NCBI GenBank assembly: GCA_033807695.1
Contig: CM066301.1
Span: forward strand, 4,154,001 to 4,218,000
Source: Daedaleopsis sinensis
Lineage: Eukaryota; Basidiomycota; Agaricomycetes; Polyporales; Polyporaceae
Direction: 5' to 3'
Length of the DNA: 64,000 bases
Shown here: one piece after another, positions 25,301-37,130 of the stretch
Numbering within the stretch: position 1 is the stretch's first letter
How the letters are laid out: each line of letters starts with the position of its first letter
Notes under the pieces: model-generated
Told to the model about the DNA's origin: nothing
Database searches by the model: none
Seen by the model: only the letters and a program-made list of their open reading frames with translations
Made by a program: the position numbers and the translations under genes

Positions 25301-28300
25301 GCTGTAGCCACAGCGGGAAACATGAATGGCCCGCAAGTTGGAGATAGCTCGAAAGCGCGGATACGGCGGAGGCTGGCAGTGGCACGTCGAGCAGCGATCG
25401 CCCGGTGACGTCAGCGCGACGCGATCGCGCACTCAAAACGCGACGCGTCACGCGTCCGTCCGCTGTCACACCAGCCTGTGACGCCGCCACAGTGACACGT
25501 GTGTCCGTGTCCGCCTCCGTGTCCGCCTCCGGGCCCATCTCGAACGGCCGTCACAACACTGATAGCGCTAGCGAGGAGGACCGGCGACCCCAACGTTCGT
25601 CCCCATTGGACGCGCGCGGGCGCGGGAGGCGGTCACAAGGCCTCGGAGAGCAGGTGAGGACCGTGCGCGCGAGGTGTTACGCGTACGGGCCCAAGTTGTC
25701 CATGTCACGCTTGATGACAACGCATATGCACCTCCGCAGCGTATGCGCATGACCTGCCGCCGCCGGTGACCAGGTCTGCCAGTACATATGCAAATTCGTG
25801 GCCGAGGGTGTAGTCAAGAGCCCCGCGAGGTTTGTACTAATTATCAGCATGTTTACAATCCTCGGCTGACTTTCAGGCAGGACGTCGACCCTTAAAAGGC
25901 CTTGAGGAACGCGCCCGGGGGAGCGCGAGCGTTTGGCAACCGGAAAGTTAAACGCACCTGTAAGTACTTTATTTTTGTCTGTGGAGCGCTGCCGCCGGGC
26001 TGGAAAGCGGGTGAGGTCTGCCCCTGGGCTCCACAACGCTCTGCGGCTCTAAGCGATGCGCATGCGGGTTCCCTCGGCGGCAGTGGCATACATAGGGGAC
26101 CACGCGCACGGCCAACACCAGCAGCAGTTTTCGGCCCCATACCGACCTGTGATGATGACGTACCTGCAGGACCCCGTCGACAAGCCGCAGCTACGGTGTC
26201 GACGTCGTTGCTATGTACGAAAGGGTGTGTAAATTCATCTTTGGGGCCCGTTGTCCTGCCGTCTAACGTCTGGTCTAGGCCTTCCTGCTGCTTATGATGT
26301 CAATCATTACATGGATGAAGGCGCCGGCTCGTCAACAACATCAGCTCAAGCTGTCGCCGGTACTGCATACGAATGGCGCCGGCGCCGGCGGTATCATCAC
26401 AAGTCGGCCAGCAGAGCGGCACCCGGACCAAAGTATGAGTTTTCGAATGGACGTGACCGTGTTACACGCTGGACTTCACGGTCCACTTCGGACGGCCGGC
26501 ACGCTAGACCAGGACAAGCATGAGTTGTGTGCGGTGATAGTATTAGCATATGTCTAGTCCCTCAGGACGCTTATGAAATACAAGGTGCGTCCGCCCTTGT
26601 TCTGCCCGACTCCGAGTTGATATGTGCGTGTTATCTGAGAGTCTGTGCAGACGTCCCCTGCACCCACCTCACGTCGGACCGGTGCCTGGATATACCCACG
26701 ACCGGCAAATGCAGCACCTCATAGTTCACACCCACACCCACCTCATTCGAGCTTCCAACTTTCAACTTTGCGTGGCGTGTTCGCATTCAGCCGCCGCGAG
26801 CGTCTGCAAGCATGGTCCGGAGTGGCACCGTGACAGTCCTACAGCTGTACCACCAGAACTGCCTAGACACAACGTCGCACGGCGGCAGTCAGCGATCTGG
26901 ATTCTGGATTCTGGATCATCCTGCCAGCGCACGGACTCGGACGTCGTCTCTCGCGCCGCCTCTCATCTGCGCTCCGCTCGGGCCCGGCAACCTGAACCCC
27001 CGGCCGGAGGGAAAGTGGTACTGATGTCGCGTCTGCGGCGCCGGGACACAGTACTGACGCGGACGGGTCACCGCGTGCGCGTGCCCGCTGCATGGACGGG
27101 TACATCAGTGAAGCCTGTTCTGCAGGTGAGTGGCGACACGGTATAATGTCAATTCTGACAACGCTCGGACGTCGACAGCTGCCGTCCGAGTCGACGATAT
27201 CCGCAGTGCTAGTGGCGGGCCTATCACTAGGTCCGTGTCAGTGGCATTGCGGTCAGGGAAATCGGAAACAAACACAGACACACTCCCTCGTCCGTGTCAG
27301 CACCGCTCCGAGCCCCAGCTGTTGTCGCACCCCGGCCGGTGGCCTGTGCGAAACACGTCCTTTGCTCTGGTATGTTATTCGTCATCGCGTTGGTCATGGA
27401 TCGCGCTAATTCGTCGCCATCGAGCATCGCCTCAGCGCATTATGCATCATTACTCAGTCCTTAAACCCCTCCTCGCCGGGACGGGGGGAGATCTGTACGC
27501 CAGTCCGCGCATGTGGGTCAACGACTCGGGTGGGGCTGCGAGCATTGACGTGCTACGGGCTAGCGCTTGAAGCTTGAAGTTTGCACATTGGATCCGCGAG
27601 GTAAGCTCGACGCCGGCACTCAACTCGGCCCCGCGCGCGCATCGTCGCACTGACACTGCCCGGCCTCATCTCCGATTCATCCCACCAGCACCCCGCGGCC
27701 GCCAAGTATCCGAGCCTGAAGCACTGGCCGAGGCATTTCCCCAACGGTCACCCCGAGCTCCAATGAGCGCGACTCGCCACGCCTCCGAGTCAAGGACGCT
27801 CGTGCACGCGGTGCCAACAGACGCTCACCGCACATGCAGACACACGCACGACACCACGACGTTCACTGCGCTCGGTCACCGGTGTGGCAGGTGTGTCGCG
27901 TGCACCGCCTGCCTTCTCGCCGTCGCGCAACACCATCCCATTGAAGACTGAGCCACCGATCGGGCGTCTGAGTGCCGTCCCGGTCCCCCGAGCGATATTT
28001 TCGCTATCACAAGCACTACTAGGAATGCTGTGGCACTGGTAAGCGGCCGTGGTGCTCACTACTCGTCAGTACTTAGTCACTGGCAGGGTCTCGCCGCGGC
28101 GCCACTGCCGCCGTCCGAGCCCGCTATCTCTCCCATGGACCTGGCAGTATGTGCGCAGACACTAGTATGCGTGCGCGGCCGCGGCCGCAGCTCGCGGCTC
28201 TTCAGTCTTCAGTATCACCTTGAGCGGTTGAGGGGCGGGTGTAGTTGATTGTCTATCGGTGAGGCCCGATGACTCGGAGTGCTGACTGTATTTGTTCTTC

Positions 28301-29255
28301 AGGAGTCCCATCTTGCATCGACGCCGAATTCGAACAGTGCAGGGTACTTCGTGCGCATGCGTTCTGCCTGCTAGTGAACGTGGTGGCGGCCGCATTGATG
28401 TTCAGTGAGTGGATACTTCTCTACACAGTGTGACAGACCTTCTGTCGCAACGTTCTAACATGTGGGTGCGCGTAGGCTACTGGTCCACCTCAGGTCCGCA
28501 AGCGCTCGTCTGGATGTCTGTTCTTACGTCGCGTGAGCCAGCGGCGCTGCGAGTCGTGGGATGGTGGCCTAAGTTGAGCACTCGATTATATCCAGTGCGT
28601 TCCACGGTTATGCGCCGCCAAATGTCGTACACGAACCTCTAGCAAGGAGATGCAATGCGTATTGTTCGAGACGACCAGTGGTCTTTTGTACGGCGTGAGT
28701 TCCGATCGTGAAGTTCCAACACTAAAGGGACTGACAGTTGTTAGCACTAACAGGTCAGACATGTATGAGCATGTTAACTCGACGAGTGTGAGCGACCGGA
28801 GTCTAGATAAGCACAATTCAATAGAAGCTTGACACGCGGCCGCGGATACCCTCCCAACTTCGGTGGTCGCAGGTTCTTTGCATGCTGCTCGACACCTGGT
28901 GGACATTCACATGCGGCAGGTCATTCACCACGTCAATGTACGGTACGCGGCACTGACAGCGAATACGCGGTTCTGTCAGTACGGTGTTATCCACCTCGGG
29001 GCACGCGATCCAGTTCAGACCGGATCCGTGTGCACCTGATCACCTAGGTTCTCTTGATACAGCTCGGCACCTGGTGGACGTTTGCAGGCGACGGGTCGAC
29101 GACAATGTCAGCTCACGAGTGAATGACTGCGTGATCCACCTCCAGGCTAGCTCGCGGCTAAAAATTCGCGTTGTGCTACTATAATAAGCCAACCTACTGA
29201 GGAACACCCCCGCAAGCTCGCTCGCTCACGAACCCAACCCGAGCTCCCATTCACC
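19368..29255. other. Gene-free GC-rich stretch (about 10 kb)
   Basis: No recognisable protein gene was found on either strand. Open frames such as 24123-24740 (-) and 26622-27146 (+) are GC-driven and lack motifs. Short repeats recur: CGACTCCC units near 21443-21463, CAGCC units near 21508-21532, a GTC run near 22895-22915 and GTGTCCGCCTCC units near 25501-25530. Splice-donor-like GTAAGTA/AAGTACTT motifs recur but do not define exons. Confidence 0.55.
28871..29147. repeat. Two diverged direct copies of a roughly 100-130-bp segment
   Basis: The segment near 28871-29003 and the one near 29048-29147 share CACCTGGTGGAC followed by related sequence, CAATGT further on, and a later ATCCACCTC block. 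They are direct, imperfect and about 175-180 bases apart. No terminal repeat or open frame identifies them as a known mobile element. Confidence 0.5.
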
Positions 29256-31020
29256 ATGTCGGATGACTCTATCGCTCGCACTCACTGGAAAGACAACCCT
29301 GACTATCGCGGCACCCTTTCCATCGTCACCTCCTGCCTCGGCACCCTCCTTATATGCGTATGGTCTGCCGTACACGTTGACATTCTCGCGGGACGGTCGA
29401 GGATCGGTCGATACCTATCCAAAACCTGGTGGATGGTAGTCGGCCTGTTGGCCCCGGAGATGCTGCTCTTGGTCGCATGGAGGCAGCTACGTTGGGCGTA
29501 CTACATCACTCGATGCGCGCAGGCTCGGCTCAATCTCCCTCTTGATAATGCAACTCCATCATGGGCTTCACAAGTCCTTGATTGGTGTATCGGACTACCG
29601 CGTGTAAGTGCTCTTTCTGCTACGCCTCGAAGAAATCTATTCACGTGATCTTTGATAGCCAACCAAGCCATTACTGGACGACACAGAGTTACAGTCACTC
29701 AATCCCAATACTGGCGGAGCGGATGACACAGCCCGTCGCCGGTATCCATTCACGCTCGCGCACGGGTTCTATGCCGCCATGGGAGGCTATGTGCTCCAAG
29801 ATCCTACCGTCGTCGCCAAACCAAGCACTCACTACCTCCCTGCCTGGCAGGGCAATGGCGTCTTGACTCCAATAGGCGTTGAACTCATCATGGAACATGC
29901 ACCCCACCTCATCCCTGACATTGCGCTCCAAGACATCCTGGATAGGAGCAAAGCCGATGCTCTGACGAAGGCACTCTTGGTTGTCCAGGTACTCTGGTTC
30001 TGCTCCAATTGCACCATTCGCATTGCCCAAGGCCTACCACTCTCCCTTCTCGAAATATCGACTCTCGCGCACGCGCTGTGTGCGATACTCACGTATCTGA
30101 TGTGGTGGAGCAAACCCAAGGATGTCGAGTCGCAAACAGTTATCGCAGGTCCTGGTGCAGATGAACTGGGTGCCTGTATGTCGATTGCATCCCCGCCCTT
30201 CAGGACGCTCCTCCTTACTTTAATACTCCAGGGACAATCTGAATCCCATTTCCTTGACTATGACTCCCCGTCTGTCTCGACGGGGGCGCGTCTTCGGCCT
30301 AATCTGAGTCGGACCCGCACGCGGAATGGATGGAAGAATAGATTCCTCTTTCATCAGAATCTCCCGTGGTATATTGAAGAAGACTCCGGCAGCGCGTCCG
30401 GTACGCATGACGATCAGTCGTCGTGTCGACGATCCACAGAATTTCGCTGGGAACTGGCAAGCAAGGCTTTCTCCTTGTTCAATATTAATCTGGGCGAAAC
30501 ACCAGATCAATACCTCGAAGCAAATGCGACCCTAAACAACTTCTCTTTGGGAAACGATGGCAGTCTTCGATCTTTTGACTCGGCGCGGAAGCTGGTGTCC
30601 CTGATTGGTGGCAGTAGCGTGCCCATACTGAGAACTCGTGCCGGATCCTTCGACCTAGGTATAATTACCGGATCGATGATGCTCTATGGTCTACCTCATC
30701 TCCTTGCCTGGTCGGCTCCCTTCTCCAGTGTTACGGAGCGTTTGTTGTGGCGCGTGGCGACGTTCTCTATCTCTTTTTTGTTCGTGACACATCTCTTTCT
30801 GGTTGTCTCTCTGTTCAAGTTGCGTGTCCTTGCATTGATCTTTCACGGTTACTTTGACATTGACCAAATTCCGGAACTGTTCCTCCACACCCCCCCGACC
30901 GTCTGGTATATACTATGCAGCACGTTCCTCGTGGTCGCCAGTATCAGGCAGTTATTTGTCTTACCTCCGGACGCCTTTATGCTCCCATCCTTGGGAAACT
31001 ACTGGCCTCACTTCTCGTAG
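29256..31020 (+). CDS. Multi-pass membrane protein of unknown function
   Basis: There are two exons (29256-29603 and 29659-31020) joined by a 55-nt intron at phase 0, giving 569 residues. Hydrophobic segments lie near residues 20-40 (SIVTSCLGTLLICVWSAVHV) and 55-75, around 180-240 (including a segment ending LAHALCAILTYLMWWSKP), and near the C-terminus (FSISFLFVTHLFLVVSLF and YILCSTFLVVASI). The LAHALCAxxTYxxWWSKPKDVE block is recognisable from many uncharacterised fungal multi-pass proteins; I know no function for them. The middle is hydrophilic. A TATAATAA element at 29180-29187 lies about 70 bases upstream of the start. The frame is intact and coding looks convincing; further small introns in the middle cannot be excluded. 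Confidence 0.75.
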
Positions 31021-31134
31021 TAAATCATCTCTGTGTATGATGTACTAAGTATGTATGCAACCACTCTCTGTGTGCGGTGTCTTGACCAAGTACTACTTAA
31101 TATATGGGACCTCTCATGATGGATAATAGCCCGG

Positions 31135-32055
31135 TCACTTCTTCGGGTGCATCTGCTTGAATTTCCTGGGCGGTACATCCTCAGCGTCCGCTGCAGTGGA
31201 CGTGGCGCTCGCAGAATCCGTACTTGTCGGCAGAGGTATTGTCGTGCTTGGAGAAGGGGACTGAAGGATAGTGAAAGGATTGCCACGGAGGTACTCTGAA
31301 GATGTAGCCGCACGGCTGCTCGTTGTCGTCACGGTGGTTGCGGGGGTAGATATGCCATACGTGGCAGCCGGAGTGTCGTTCACCGGTGCCGCGGCGGTGG
31401 TACCAGAGGCGGTTGTTGCTGGGGAGCTGGGGATGGAAGACGTGTGGCTTGAGACTCGGACAATGTTGGAGCTAGTTAAAGGTGCAGTACTAAGAGCAGT
31501 TGCCGAATGCGGGGGCGGCACATAGAAGACTGCCCGGCAGTGCAACAGTATGAGTGAGTGTGGCGCATGTGCCAGTGAGTGTCGCTCGTGAACTTACGTC
31601 GTATGACATAGTCCGAGTCGGCTTCAACCGAGGGAACTGTCACCTCAACGTGACCGTTGGTGAGGTTGAAACCTTGTGCGAGGACATCTTTCGAGATCAC
31701 CCTGATTAGTCCAAGTCGAAAGTGGAGTACTGATGAATTTGAATTACATACATCCCGTGTCAATGTCGCCTTAACTTGTTTGTACAGATTGACTGACGGG
31801 TCGGTAGCTCCGATAATGAATTGAGTGTTGTCCCTGCCATTGCACCAAGAAGCTCGTCAACGACTCAAGGATATCGTTGGGTGAAACGGAAAAGAGAATC
31901 GTATAACGTACCAGCCTGATATTGTGCCTGTAGCCCCAGTACCAGACACTGGTTTCGTTAGGGTATCGTATAGAGGTGGGCTCGGAGACAGTGCTCTGGG
32001 CACTCATCAATACGACCCATAGAGTCATGAGGGCAGTCAGCGACAACTTCAACAT
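31135..32055 (-). CDS. Secreted Ser/Thr-rich protein, Kre9/Knh1-like (possibly decayed)
   Basis: The start at 32055 gives a signal peptide (MLKLSLTALMTLWVVLMSAQ). It is followed by a short domain with RYPNETSVWYWGYRHNI, then QFIIGATDPSVNLYKQVKAT and GFNLTNGHVEVTVPSVEADS, in the order of the Ig-like domain of Kre9/Knh1 cell-wall proteins. The C-terminal part is a Ser/Thr/Ala-rich stalk ending in PKK, without the hydrophobic tail expected for a GPI anchor. At least three introns are needed. The phases at the junctions near 31910-31840 and 31750-31690 do not close with standard GT-AG sites, so either the splicing is unusual or the gene carries small frameshifts. Confidence 0.5.
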
Positions 32056-32603
32056 GATGATATTGTAGGGTTGAGATAAGATAGGTATTGCTGTGGTAGT
32101 TAATGTCTGAAGCGTGAGATCTAGCAGGAGTTCTATTGCACACCGTGTTCAATGGCAAAGACCCTCGAGTCGATCGTCGATTACTGTGCAACTGATGTGT
32201 AGTGGCCACGATGTTTCGGTCTCGGTTGGCAGGCGCAACATTTCATTCCATATTACATTCTTGATGTTTCCTCGCTCCATAAGTTTGCATAACAAAAAAG
32301 CGATGTTCGTTGGTCGTCATGGTCATGGTGGTCGAAGGACAAGAAAGAATTCAAATGGGTTTGACGATCGGAAGCGCTCGGCTCCGCCGTGAAATCCTGC
32401 CGGTGTGCATAACTGTATATATATTCTTCCTTACAACGGGCAAGCTGGTCGACTCTGCTCTGTGAACGTCTTCTTCTTATACCACTGAAGGTATGTCAAC
32501 AACAACAATTTCGCGCGTCATACGCATTGAATGCGCGATATACTGAATTGCGTGTGTTTGTGGAGATATAACAAGTTGAAGCTTCAAGGAACCCTCCCAC
32601 CGA

Positions 32604-33001
32604 ATGAAGATTGCAGAACAGCCTGGAGTCCATTCTACGACTCATGCTGACTATATGGTCAGGGAAAATGAGAGAGTTGTTCACGGGATGCTGATTATAA
32701 GTACATACTTGTTCACTAGGACGCTGACAACGAACCTGCTGGTGTGTCGATTCAGGCTCGCCTGAACTACGACCTGTTCCACGGTGTCATCTTGCCCTTC
32801 CTGCCGACACATGAAATTTCATCTCTCGCTCGGACGTGCTGGTACTTTAATGATCTCACCCTCTCTACGCTCTGCGCACGATCAGGAGATGTGACGCTAC
32901 GCAAGTTTACTCAAATCAGATCCTTTCACGACTTCCTGATATATATACGCACGGCCCTCCGGGCAAACCTGGACACGAAAGATTCCGATTCATCAAGTTA
33001 G
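32604..33001 (+). CDS. Truncated F-box-like protein
   Basis: The main exon (about 32723-33001) encodes RLNYDLFHGVILPFLPTHEI followed by SSLARTCWYFNDLTL, a typical fungal F-box. It ends about 60 residues later at a stop instead of continuing into the leucine-rich region usual for this family. The upstream exon starting at the ATG at 32604 is a guess; a phase-0 intron from about 32658 joins it. The product would be about 100 residues. It may be a relic of a larger gene or a small functional Skp1-binding protein. Confidence 0.45.
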
Positions 33002-33720
33002 ATAAGATTATGAGGGGCTGATAAGATAAGATCATCGCCGGTGATGTCGGAGTATATAAAAGTTGATGTACAATGCCCGGCGCGTATCCTGGCCGTGGAC
33101 GATGCCAGCGATCATGATAATAGACGGAGATTCGAGTGATCGGGAATACACCATAGTTAATCATGTATACTAGGAACTATCTACCAGCCAGTAGCGTATT
33201 CCCGATCATCAGAGTTAGGCTTTGGACCTCAGAGCCTCAAGTTTCAAGCCCGAGAGTCACGACAGACCTCAGAGTCACAGCTTGAAAACTCGGATTAGGG
33301 GCTGTGACGACCGCTTTCGTGCGCCTGGCACGTGATCGTTCAATTTGGGGAACGTGAGGATACGCTCCTGCGCGTCGTCTTACCGTGAGGTCAACTTTTC
33401 AACCTGCCACACTCTTTATATCTCCCCCATCTCAACTGCCTGCAACTCGAACCTCCTCAACATTTGGAACACTCATCCGGGCAAGACTTCTCCACTTACA
33501 TTTGCTCGATCCCTCTCGGGTTCCGCGTTCCTGTGAGCACCAATGTCATTTATTCGTCCAACTTCATCGTTAATCTTTCCAGGTCTCGAGTGCGAGCTCC
33601 CGCCAAGGACATCTCGTCCCGTCAGCCTATCTCCTAGGATATTCACTTCCCAGAGTCTGCCGGAGAAAGTATGTCCACAGCAGAGAGTGAGGGGAATGTC
33701 GCCCGCGACTTATTCGTCCT

Positions 33721-34388
33721 CTACGTACGTAGTCGGAGAACTGGGATCTGTCCTGTCTTCGCTCTTTTATCTGCCTCAGAGCTCGCGACGGAAAGCGTCC
33801 GAACGTCCCGCACGTGATGGGGTTTGGAGAATTTATCGGTGAGTAGCCCAACGTTGTGGAGCGAATGGAAGCACATGCCGATACCACCCTCTCCCCACGA
33901 AATACGATGCAGTACATCGTCTGCGGCGCGTGCAAACGGTCCTTGCGGCTCTGCTACGCTCAGCGACGTATGGGGTGAACTTGGTACGTCGAGCGCGAAG
34001 ATATTCGTGCATAACGATCAACTTACCCTCCACATCAAGCTGTTTCAACATCTGAAAGAGAAGTTCGTGGACATAACACCGGGTTGGATTTATATCGCTC
34101 TGCGCGACAACCGACTCCAGCGTCGCGCGCACGACCAGGTCACAGGAGCGCGACGCCGCCGCCGCGTCGTACGTGTCGTCGCCGTCCGTCGTCGTTGAGC
34201 ACTTGAAAGCGAAAGCCCACGTTGACGTCGTTTCTTGAGAAGACCGCGCACTCGCATGTACCGAGAAGGACCGCTAGAGTGCGGCGGGTAATGTTCCCGG
34301 ACGTCGTCCTTACTCCTTGGAACACACGCGGGTATCCTACTTGTAGTGGGAAGTCCATGAGACCATCGCCCTGACTGCGCAAACACAT
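33721..34388 (-). CDS. Three-exon orphan protein
   Basis: Exons 34388-34341, 34273-34027 and 33950-33721 join through introns of 67 and 76 nt with standard sites (CAA|GTAGGA...CTCTAG; GAGG|GTAAGT...TAGCAG). They give one frame of 174 residues with no internal stop. Recognisable stretches are WAFAFKCSTTTDGDDTYDAA, RCYVHELLFQMLKQLDVE and HRISWGEGGIGMCFHSLHN. I know no family for it. Support comes only from the closed reading frame across three exons; opposite-strand frames also exist. Confidence 0.4.
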
Positions 34389-35215
34389 ATATTCCTGTTC
34401 CCTCTTGGTTCAATCGGCGGGCTCGAGAGCTACGTACACGACAAGCTGCTTGGAGTCGAACTACCGCAGCAATAGTTATTCATCATGTACGTTTTCCGCA
34501 GAACGCGAGATAAGAATTGTACGCAGATTAGATCAGATTACAGAAATCGGAATTACCGGGCCGCCTTTGATGCACTTGCAAGCAGTTGAAACTCGAAGAT
34601 CTGCACTAAGCCGCCACCAATAGAGTTTGCCGTCGCACTGCCACTTTGAAATGCCCAAGTCTACACAATATTGCCATTTCGGATTCTCACTACGACAATA
34701 TCACGCGCTGCGCCTCTCGACAGCGTTTGAGAGTTACTAACCTCCTCCACACGAGGAGAGAAAGCATTCGCGGGCGCCCAGCGAACATGCGCTGGCAGGG
34801 CTTGCTCTTTGAGCGGCGTTATCCCGCCACGCGCGATGAGCAGGACCTTCCAGTGCTTGTTCCGTGTGCGCCCGCGAATGCCTTCTCTCCGATAATAGCC
34901 ACGGGATGGGAAATTACACTGGCTAGTTCCTTTATTTGTACACAACCCGCTCGTCCTCCTCCAGCCGTCCTTCACTATCACCATCCTCAACTGCTCCCTG
35001 AGCGGCATCCCGTCCAACTGTGCCTCCTTCGAACGGTCAAACTCCAAGTCCGCTTCATCGCCCAACCCCCAAGGTCGCTTCATCACAGAACCGGTGGCAT
35101 TCGCGTAGCCTGCACTCACAGCACAGAGCGTCCTTGCCCCCACACTCGTCGTCCGACGTCCTCCCCTTTGCCCTCGAAGCCACACACACGACCGCCTTCC
35201 GCCCTCGATTTGTCG

Positions 35216-36110
35216 ATGCCACCGAACGCTGGAGACGCACTGCCGGTGGTGGGGAGTGGTGCGCTTGGGCTTATGGGGGCATTCGTGACTGCTGTCCGGG
35301 GCGACCGGTAAGTGCATTCCCCTTTAACCAGAGTCTTCTCCCTGTGACACCCATTCTAAGCGGAGTTTATCGGCGAGCGGACGGCCCCCATGTCGTCTCG
35401 ATCCAAGCTACGGACAAGTGAGTGATCTCGCGTGTCCTTTAGTCGAGCGTGTTTGCAGACCCCATCTAGCGGAACCTTTCCCATGCGCCGTCCGTATGAG
35501 TATGGACGGATGGTTTCACCCTGGTTGACAAGTACGTCTCCTATTCTCGCGCATGCTACTGTTCCACAGGTACAACTAAGTGCGTAACTGCCACAGGCGC
35601 GTCCTCAAGACTGTTTCGCGTGATGTCAGTTACGATCATAGGCGGAGGATGGTCGTCGGTGTCAAGGGTATGTACAAGCTTGCGGACGCGCCGCGTAGCT
35701 AATGCATTTCAACAGATAATCCGTGTTGTCGCAGTCTCCATCAACTTTCTCCCTGCGCTATATGGGATTCGACCGCGCCACCGCCGACTTCGACGCCCTC
35801 TTTGCACGGGGAGGTGGACGAACAACCGCGGCGGCCGTCGCCGTCGCTGGAGAGAGCGCCGAGTGTAATGGTCACTTCCCCTCTGCGCCGCGAATTTCTT
35901 GAGAAGAAGATGAAGATCTACGAGTGCCGACGAACGAAGAACGCGCTTCTTGAACACGAATGTCACCCTTCTTGGCACCGCGAGGAGAAGGAAGCTGTAC
36001 ATAGCCTACCTGTCGAACAGGATTGCTGCTCGCCAGCCTGTGCCGAAAGATGGACTGTACTGCCAAACAAGGTACGTCGCGCCACGATTCAGATGAGCGA
36101 TTCAATATAA
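35216..36110 (+). CDS. Possible multi-exon gene, unresolved
   Basis: An ATG at 35216 opens a 31-residue hydrophobic start (ending LGLMGAFVTAVRGDR) followed at once by a good donor GTAAGT. Several further good donors and acceptors follow to about 36080. Pieces such as GVYRRADGPHVVSIQATD and a charged frame ending near 36110 could belong to one gene. I could not close a single reading frame, and the function is unknown. Confidence 0.2.
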
Positions 36111-36132
36111 CGTATCGCCCAAGAGAGTACAC

Positions 36133-37130
36133 ATAGCCATAATCTCGGAGCCAAGTCCTAGCGCAGAACCTGGACCGGAAACATTGCGCTACAGGGCTGG
36201 TGTGCTTAGGTATGTTCTATGTTATTAATGCTCGACTACGGAGGATGTTGATCAATCCTGCGCAGTGCACTGAGTGCGCCGTGGTATCACCATCCACCGG
36301 CGTCGTTGTACCCAGTCGCTAGCTGTACTGATGACTAGGTTTAATGTGAAAAGTTAGCAACGCGAACCCCAAGCGTGTTTAGCATGTGTGTTTGTTATGG
36401 CGCTGCATGCGTGAATGCGTTCGGTAGAGCTGTAGGGCTAAATGATTTGGGGTGAGTATCATGCCGTGCTCTGAAGAACAACATGGATTAGCTCCACGAT
36501 CTAAACGCAAACGAACGTGCTCAAGTTAGATTTTTATAAGGCCATGCAGTTCTACTTACCTGCTATTTGAGCATTCATATTCCACCAGAGGCAGCCGAAT
36601 GACATTGCGGAGCACGGGCAGCGAACTATGACCTGCACATGCTTGAGATTTGCCCATACTGCTTACAATGGATGTGTTTCATCCGCGCCCTCTCACACTC
36701 ACATGCAGTAGACTGCACGGGCGGAGAGTCTGATCACCACTAGGTGGACTTGTCCTACAAATTTGATATTACTCCGACTTTGCTAACGTGAGTGTACGGC
36801 CCAAGCATTCACTGGCCACCAAGAGCAAGAGCACGATATAGTGAGGAGTAAAAGGGCCTCCGGTCCAGAGCCAGCATTGTCGTACACGTAACCGTAACTG
36901 TTCGAACTGGGTTTATCGTGCAGTCGGGGGCAGCCGAATATCGGAGGCGCGGCGTCGAGTACGACAAATCCTGAACAGGCACGAAAAGCGCTCCTGGCTA
37001 GGGTTGGGCACGCAGGTACGGCGCAGGCCGACTAGAGCAACTTCCTTCTCAGGGTCTTTTCGGCTATAAATTCACACCCCGGTCAGACAAATCAGCGACC
37101 CTGAGTTCAAGAATTCTTGTAGTTTATATA
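36133..37130. other. Intergenic stretch, nothing recognised
   Basis: About 1 kb of moderate-GC sequence without a supported gene, repeat or RNA. A TTTATATA element near 37122 faces right but leads only to a short open frame antisense to the ABC pseudogene. Confidence 0.5.

Noticed and set aside
33543..33842. Plus-strand frames overlapping the three-exon orphan
   Set aside because: They do not connect to further exons, whereas the minus-strand exons close a single frame.
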